Source of the DNA: CAJAUT01 sp043809365
GTDB taxonomy: Bacteria; Patescibacteriota; Microgenomatia; UBA1400; UBA12108
DNA: 9,190 nucleotides
Direction of reading: 5' to 3'
Assembly (NCBI GenBank): GCA_043809365.1
Contig: JAZDDW010000036.1
Span: 1 to 9,190 of the forward strand
Shown: positions 6,720-9,190 of the stretch, in pieces
How positions within the stretch are numbered: position 1 is the first letter of the stretch
Layout of the letters: the number at the start of each line of letters is the position of its first letter
The notes under the pieces: model-generated
Databases searched by the model: none
Told to the model about the DNA's origin: nothing
What the model saw: the letters and a program-made list of their open reading frames with translations, nothing else
Made by a program: the position numbers and the translations under genes

Positions 6720-6777
6720 CCTCCTGATCATCGAACTCTAAATACAAGAGTCGAGCAGGTGGTTGCTCCTCGCAACC
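6715..6777 (-). other. Alternative-hairpin RNA element downstream of rplT (possible terminator/attenuator)
   Basis: In mRNA sense the sequence carries GGTTGC (6777-6772), GCAACC (6766-6761) and GGTTGC (6721-6716). The first two pair as a 6-bp hairpin with loop GAGGA, starting 5 nt past the rplT stop. Alternatively the middle segment pairs with the third, forming a long interrupted stem over 6767-6715: AGCAACC/GGTTGCT, then CCTG/CAGG, TCGA/TCGA and CTCT/AGAG, with a 7-nt loop TGTATTT. TTTT ends that structure, a weak U-tract. It probably terminates the thrS-rplT transcript. The competing hairpin could make this conditional. Confidence 0.55.
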
Positions 6778-6782
6778 CGGGA

Positions 6783-7145
6783 CTATACACTAGGGACGAG
6801 AACTTTGTCAACAACTGATTTGAAAACAGTGGGATCGGAGACCGCAAGGTCGGCTAAAATTTTGCGATCGAGAATAATGCCCTTTTTGGTCAGGGCACTG
6901 ATAAACTTACTGTAAGTGTAGGTAGCATCAAGAGCACGTAGGGCCGCATTGATCCGAATGATCCAGAGAGTGCGAAAATCGGATTTGCGATCTTTGCGCC
7001 CTTTGAAGGAGTAATCAAGGGCGTGGAGATAGGCTTCGTGGGCGACTTTCCAGAGACGATGCTTGGACATGCGAAAGCCCTTGGTACGGTTCAAAACTAC
7101 GTGGTGGCGAGCGCGTTTGGCGGGACTATTTTTGACTCTGGTCAT
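6783..7145 (-). CDS. rplT: 50S ribosomal protein L20
   Basis: L20 binds 23S rRNA early in 50S assembly. The 120-residue product matches the family length (about 117-119) and is basic. Family hallmarks are seen in order: an N-terminal RVK...ARARHH-like extension (1-16), TKGFRMSKHRLWK (21-33), SDFRTLWIIRINAALRA (55-71), YSKFISALTKKGIILDRKILADLA (78-101) and a short C-terminal helix. It ends in TAG. It lies 28 bp downstream of rpmI with no recognisable SD; the spacer is made of a heptamer repeat. In E. coli and B. subtilis L20 represses its own operon by binding the mRNA. No leader structure resembling those is evident here, though an alternative-hairpin element follows the gene. Confidence 0.97.
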   Translation of the reverse strand: MTRVKNSPAKRARHHVVLNRTKGFRMSKHRLWKVAHEAYLHALDYSFKGRKDRKSDFRTLWIIRINAALRALDATYTYSKFISALTKKGIILDRKILADLAVSDPTVFKSVVDKVLVPSV

Positions 7146-7147
7146 AA

Positions 7148-7175
7148 ATGATTATGTATTAGGTATTAAGTATTC
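7148..7175. repeat. Heptamer tandem repeat, about 4 units, filling the rpmI-rplT spacer
   Basis: Contiguous 7-bp units ATGATTA, TGTATTA, GGTATTA and AGTATTC run from the rpmI stop codon to 3 bp before the rplT start. In mRNA sense the unit is about TAATACN. It leaves no room for a ribosome binding site, so rplT translation may be coupled or SD-independent. Confidence 0.65.
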
Positions 7176-7374
7176 ATACACCGAGGATTTTTTTGATACG
7201 TCTCCCGGTCATGCCGGTTAAGAATTTGACAGTTTTCATGCGACGAATTTGTGCCTTGCCTTTGTGAGAGCGGCGATGACGCATGTTTTGGGTGCGGCGC
7301 ATGATCTTGCCGGTTGCGCTAACTTTAACCCGACGGGTCAAGGATCTTTTACTGCGGCGCTTGGTGCCTTTCAT
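7174..7374 (-). CDS. rpmI: 50S ribosomal protein L35
   Basis: Small, very basic 50S protein of 66 residues, the expected size for L35. The family core is RRVKVSATGKIMRR (14-27), matching the usual KRFKVTGTGKIKRR-type segment, and is followed by the His-rich stretch NMRHRRSHKGKAQIRR (30-45) and a C-terminal helix ending TGRRIKKILGV. The ATG lies 2 bp after the infC stop, with only a weak purine run (AAAGAAAG) upstream, so translation is probably coupled to infC. It ends in TGA at the expected length, supporting use of TGA as a stop here. The infC-rpmI-rplT order is the standard bacterial operon. Confidence 0.96.
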   Translation of the reverse strand: MKGTKRRSKRSLTRRVKVSATGKIMRRTQNMRHRRSHKGKAQIRRMKTVKFLTGMTGRRIKKILGV

Positions 7375-7376
7375 AG

Positions 7377-7892
7377 TTAGACTTTCTTTTTTGTGGGGTT
7401 GATAATAATAAATAGCTGTTTACCTTGGAGTTTGGCAACTCCGTCGGCAGTTGCTATCCCCTCGAGATTGACCAAGATTTTTTTGATCAAATCATGCCCA
7501 AATTCAACCTTCGTAATTTGGCGACCGGTGAATTTTACCACAATCTTGACCCGGTCGCCATCTCCGAGGATATCTTTGATACGCTCCAGCCGAGAATTCA
7601 TGTCGCCCATGGCAATAAAGGGAGAAAAACGGATTTCTTTGATCTCAACCTTGCCGCTAGCCGCTTTGCCTTCGCGATCTTTTTTGGCTTCGAGATATTT
7701 GAATTTTTTAAAATCAATTACTTTACAGACTGGAGGCTTGGCCGTGGGGGCAATTTCGACAAGATCAACTCCTTTTTCTTCGGCAATACGGAGTGCCTCG
7801 GTTTTGGTCATGACCCCGATCTGTTTGCCGGTATCGTCCACAACCCGCATCTCGGCGGCTTTAATGAATTGATTGACGGCGTAGAATTTCAT
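7377..7892 (-). CDS. infC: Translation initiation factor IF-3
   Basis: IF3 binds the 30S subunit, prevents premature joining of the 50S and checks start-codon and initiator-tRNA pairing. The 171-residue product has both lobes: the N-domain (about 5-75, with VDLVEIAPTAKPPVCKVIDFKKFKY at 42-66) and the C-domain (about 82-168, with KEIRFSP 85-91, GDGDRVKIVVKFTGRQ 110-125 and a terminal NPTKKKV). The start is a plain ATG, not the rare AUU used by E. coli infC for autoregulation, so that loop is unlikely here. It begins 11 bp after the thrS tandem stop and has no SD. A perfect TATAAT lies 10 nt before the ATG. The gene is followed 2 bp later by rpmI. Confidence 0.97.
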   Translation of the reverse strand: MKFYAVNQFIKAAEMRVVDDTGKQIGVMTKTEALRIAEEKGVDLVEIAPTAKPPVCKVIDFKKFKYLEAKKDREGKAASGKVEIKEIRFSPFIAMGDMNSRLERIKDILGDGDRVKIVVKFTGRQITKVEFGHDLIKKILVNLEGIATADGVAKLQGKQLFIIINPTKKKV

Positions 7893-7902
7893 CTGAAGTT
7901 TT

Positions 7903-7908
7903 ATTATA
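7903..7908 (-). promoter_or_regulatory. Candidate -10 element for infC
   Basis: TATAAT on the minus strand, 10 nt before the infC ATG. It arises from the last thrS codon and tandem stops (GTA TAA TAA), so it may be coincidental. At an 18-bp spacing the -35 region reads TTAAAC, only 3 of 6 to consensus. It could give an infC-rpmI-rplT transcript with a very short leader. Confidence 0.3.
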
Positions 7909-9190
7909 CCTTACTCGAGACTTCTTGTTTAAGTTTAGTGATGCATTCCTCAAGAGTGAGAGTAATTTGCTCCCCTGAGCGATTCTTGAGGGTAATGGTA
8001 TTGGTTTCAACTTCTTTTTTCCCAATGATGGCCAGGTAGGGAACTTTCCACTCCCGTGCCCTTACCATCTTTTTGCCGAGGGTGTTGGCGGATTCATCTA
8101 CCTCTACGCGGAAGCCAGCTTGAGTGAGCGACTCGGCTAATTTTTGGGTAAACTCAAGCTCATGCTCCGAGATAGGCAAGAGGGTGAGTTGGGTGGGTGA
8201 GAGCCAAAGAGGGAAAGCGCCGGCGTAGTGCTCGATCAAGATCCCAATTAGACGTTCGGGAGAACCGGCAATGGCGCGATGGAGGGTAACCGGTCGTTGG
8301 CGGGAGCCATCTATCGCGGTATATTCGAGGTCAAAACGGACAGGTTGAACATAGTCAATCTGAACCGTGGAAAGTTGCCACTCGCGGCCGAGGGCATCGG
8401 TTGCCATTAAATCCATCTTGGGACCATAAAAGGCTGCTTCACCCGGTCCATCAAAATATTCAATGTGATTGCGTTCCATGATTTTGACCGCCCAAGCTTC
8501 AAGTTTGTTCCAAATTTTTGGGTCACCCAGATATTTCTCTGGGTGGGCGGGGTCGCGGGTTGAGAGGCGATAGCGATACTTGAACCCAAAGGTATCCATA
8601 ACTTGTTTGATCATGGTAAGCATTTGATCCACCTCGAAATCTACCTGATCTTCTCGGCAGTAGACGTGACAGTCATCTTGGCTAAAGGCGCGGACGCGTG
8701 CTAAACCATTGAGTTCTCCAGGTTTTTCATCGCGGTAGAGCATGGCAAAGTCGGTGAGTCGCAGGGGGAGGTCGCGATAACTGCGGGGGCGGCTTTTGTA
8801 GATTTCGGCGTGTTGGGGACAATTCATGGGTTTCAGAAAGAACTCTTCATCGCTGTAGTTGCTAACCACCCGGAACATATCGCCCTTGTATTTGTCATAA
8901 TGACCGCTGGTTTTGAAGAGTTCGGCTTTGGCAATTTGAGGAGTCCAGACTTGGGTGTAGGCTAGTTTACTTTGGACTGACTCAATGAAGTCGGTAATAG
9001 TACGACGGAGAAAGGATCCTCGGGGGGTATAGAGCGGGAGACCGGCACCAACCAGATCTGAGAAAGCGAACAGATCAAGTTCGCGGCCGAGCTTGCGGTG
9101 ATCACGTTTTTTGGCCTCTTCGATTTGCCAGAGATATTTGTCCAACTCTGCCTGAGTCGCGAAAGCGGTGCCATAAATGCGAGTCAGCAT
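7904..9190 (-). CDS. thrS: Threonyl-tRNA synthetase, catalytic and anticodon-binding domains (5' end probably beyond window)
   Basis: Class II synthetase that charges tRNA-Thr. The visible 428 residues begin at MLTRIYGTAF, which aligns with the internal RIYGTAF linker joining the editing and catalytic domains in full-length ThrRS. The Met at 9190 is therefore probably internal, with N2 editing and perhaps TGS domains beyond the edge. Catalytic features: KRDHRKLG (28-35), MNCPQH (122-127), motif 2 YRDEKPGELNGLARVRAF (152-169), QDDCHVYC (171-178) and motif 3 HRAIAGSPERLIGILIEH (304-321). The three zinc ligands are present as Cys124, His175 and His304. The anticodon-binding domain spans about 330-425. 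The gene ends in tandem stops TAATAA, 11 bp before infC. An editing-free short ThrRS starting here cannot be excluded without upstream sequence. Confidence 0.95.
   Translation of the reverse strand: MLTRIYGTAFATQAELDKYLWQIEEAKKRDHRKLGRELDLFAFSDLVGAGLPLYTPRGSFLRRTITDFIESVQSKLAYTQVWTPQIAKAELFKTSGHYDKYKGDMFRVVSNYSDEEFFLKPMNCPQHAEIYKSRPRSYRDLPLRLTDFAMLYRDEKPGELNGLARVRAFSQDDCHVYCREDQVDFEVDQMLTMIKQVMDTFGFKYRYRLSTRDPAHPEKYLGDPKIWNKLEAWAVKIMERNHIEYFDGPGEAAFYGPKMDLMATDALGREWQLSTVQIDYVQPVRFDLEYTAIDGSRQRPVTLHRAIAGSPERLIGILIEHYAGAFPLWLSPTQLTLLPISEHELEFTQKLAESLTQAGFRVEVDESANTLGKKMVRAREWKVPYLAIIGKKEVETNTITLKNRSGEQITLTLEECITKLKQEVSSKV

Noticed and set aside
6715..6767. tRNA gene suggested by a 7-bp terminal stem and a TTCGA on the minus strand
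   Set aside because: The span is only 53 nt and has no D arm, no anticodon arm and no proper T loop. It folds better as one long hairpin.
7174..7176. TGA as a sense (Gly) codon, as in some CPR lineages
   Set aside because: The TGA ends rpmI at the expected L35 length, and no conserved gene contains an in-frame TGA, so the standard code suffices.
7425..8039. 204-codon open frame on the plus strand opposite infC and the thrS end
   Set aside because: It lies wholly antisense to clearly conserved genes and has no recognisable domain or start signal. It is an open frame caused by the composition of the real genes.

Overview
The window is bacterial and almost entirely housekeeping sequence. From right to left on the minus strand it carries the translation cluster thrS (partial) - infC - rpmI - rplT - a small coiled-coil ORF - pheS - pheT. 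A large class A penicillin-binding protein gene follows on the plus strand, facing pheT. The 5' part of tyrS, divergent from the PBP gene, fills the left edge. The thrS-infC-rpmI-rplT-pheS-pheT order is a widespread ancestral bacterial arrangement. The compact spacing, divergent and shortened PheRS beta subunit, near absence of Shine-Dalgarno (SD) sequences and CPR-like protein character suggest a Candidate Phyla Radiation (Patescibacteria) genome, perhaps Microgenomates. That placement is inference. All genes read cleanly with the standard code: TAA, TAG and TGA all appear as stops, and no gene has an in-frame TGA, so the UGA=Gly code of Gracilibacteria/Absconditabacteria is not indicated.

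Layout. 1-870 (-): tyrosyl-tRNA synthetase, C-terminus beyond the left edge. 871-906: a 36-bp divergent promoter region. 907-3465 (+): class A PBP (GT51 glycosyltransferase, transpeptidase, C-terminal Ig-like domain). 3462-5273 (-): pheT, whose stop overlaps the PBP stop by 4 bp. 5274-5315: pheS-pheT spacer built of octamer repeats. 5316-6308 (-): pheS. 6309-6379: pheS promoter and an intrinsic terminator for the gene upstream. 6380-6685 (-): coiled-coil protein of unknown function. 6686-6782: inverted repeats able to form alternative hairpins, plus a promoter. 6783-7145 rplT, 7174-7374 rpmI, 7377-7892 infC, 7904-9190 thrS (5' part probably beyond the right edge), all minus.

How they work together: three aminoacyl-tRNA synthetases (Tyr, Phe, Thr), initiation factor IF3 and two 50S proteins (L35, L20) supply translation. 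The PBP builds cell-wall peptidoglycan.

No new defence or mobile system is visible. The points worth a second look are: (i) a PheRS whose alpha-subunit Phe pocket and beta-subunit editing pocket deviate at diagnostic residues and whose beta subunit lacks the tRNA-binding (EMAP-like) domain; (ii) short tandem repeats, mostly 7-mers, in both protein linkers and spacers; (iii) -10 hexamers placed 6-10 nt before start codons without SD sequences, suggesting leaderless or near-leaderless mRNAs; (iv) a three-segment alternative-pairing RNA element just after rplT.
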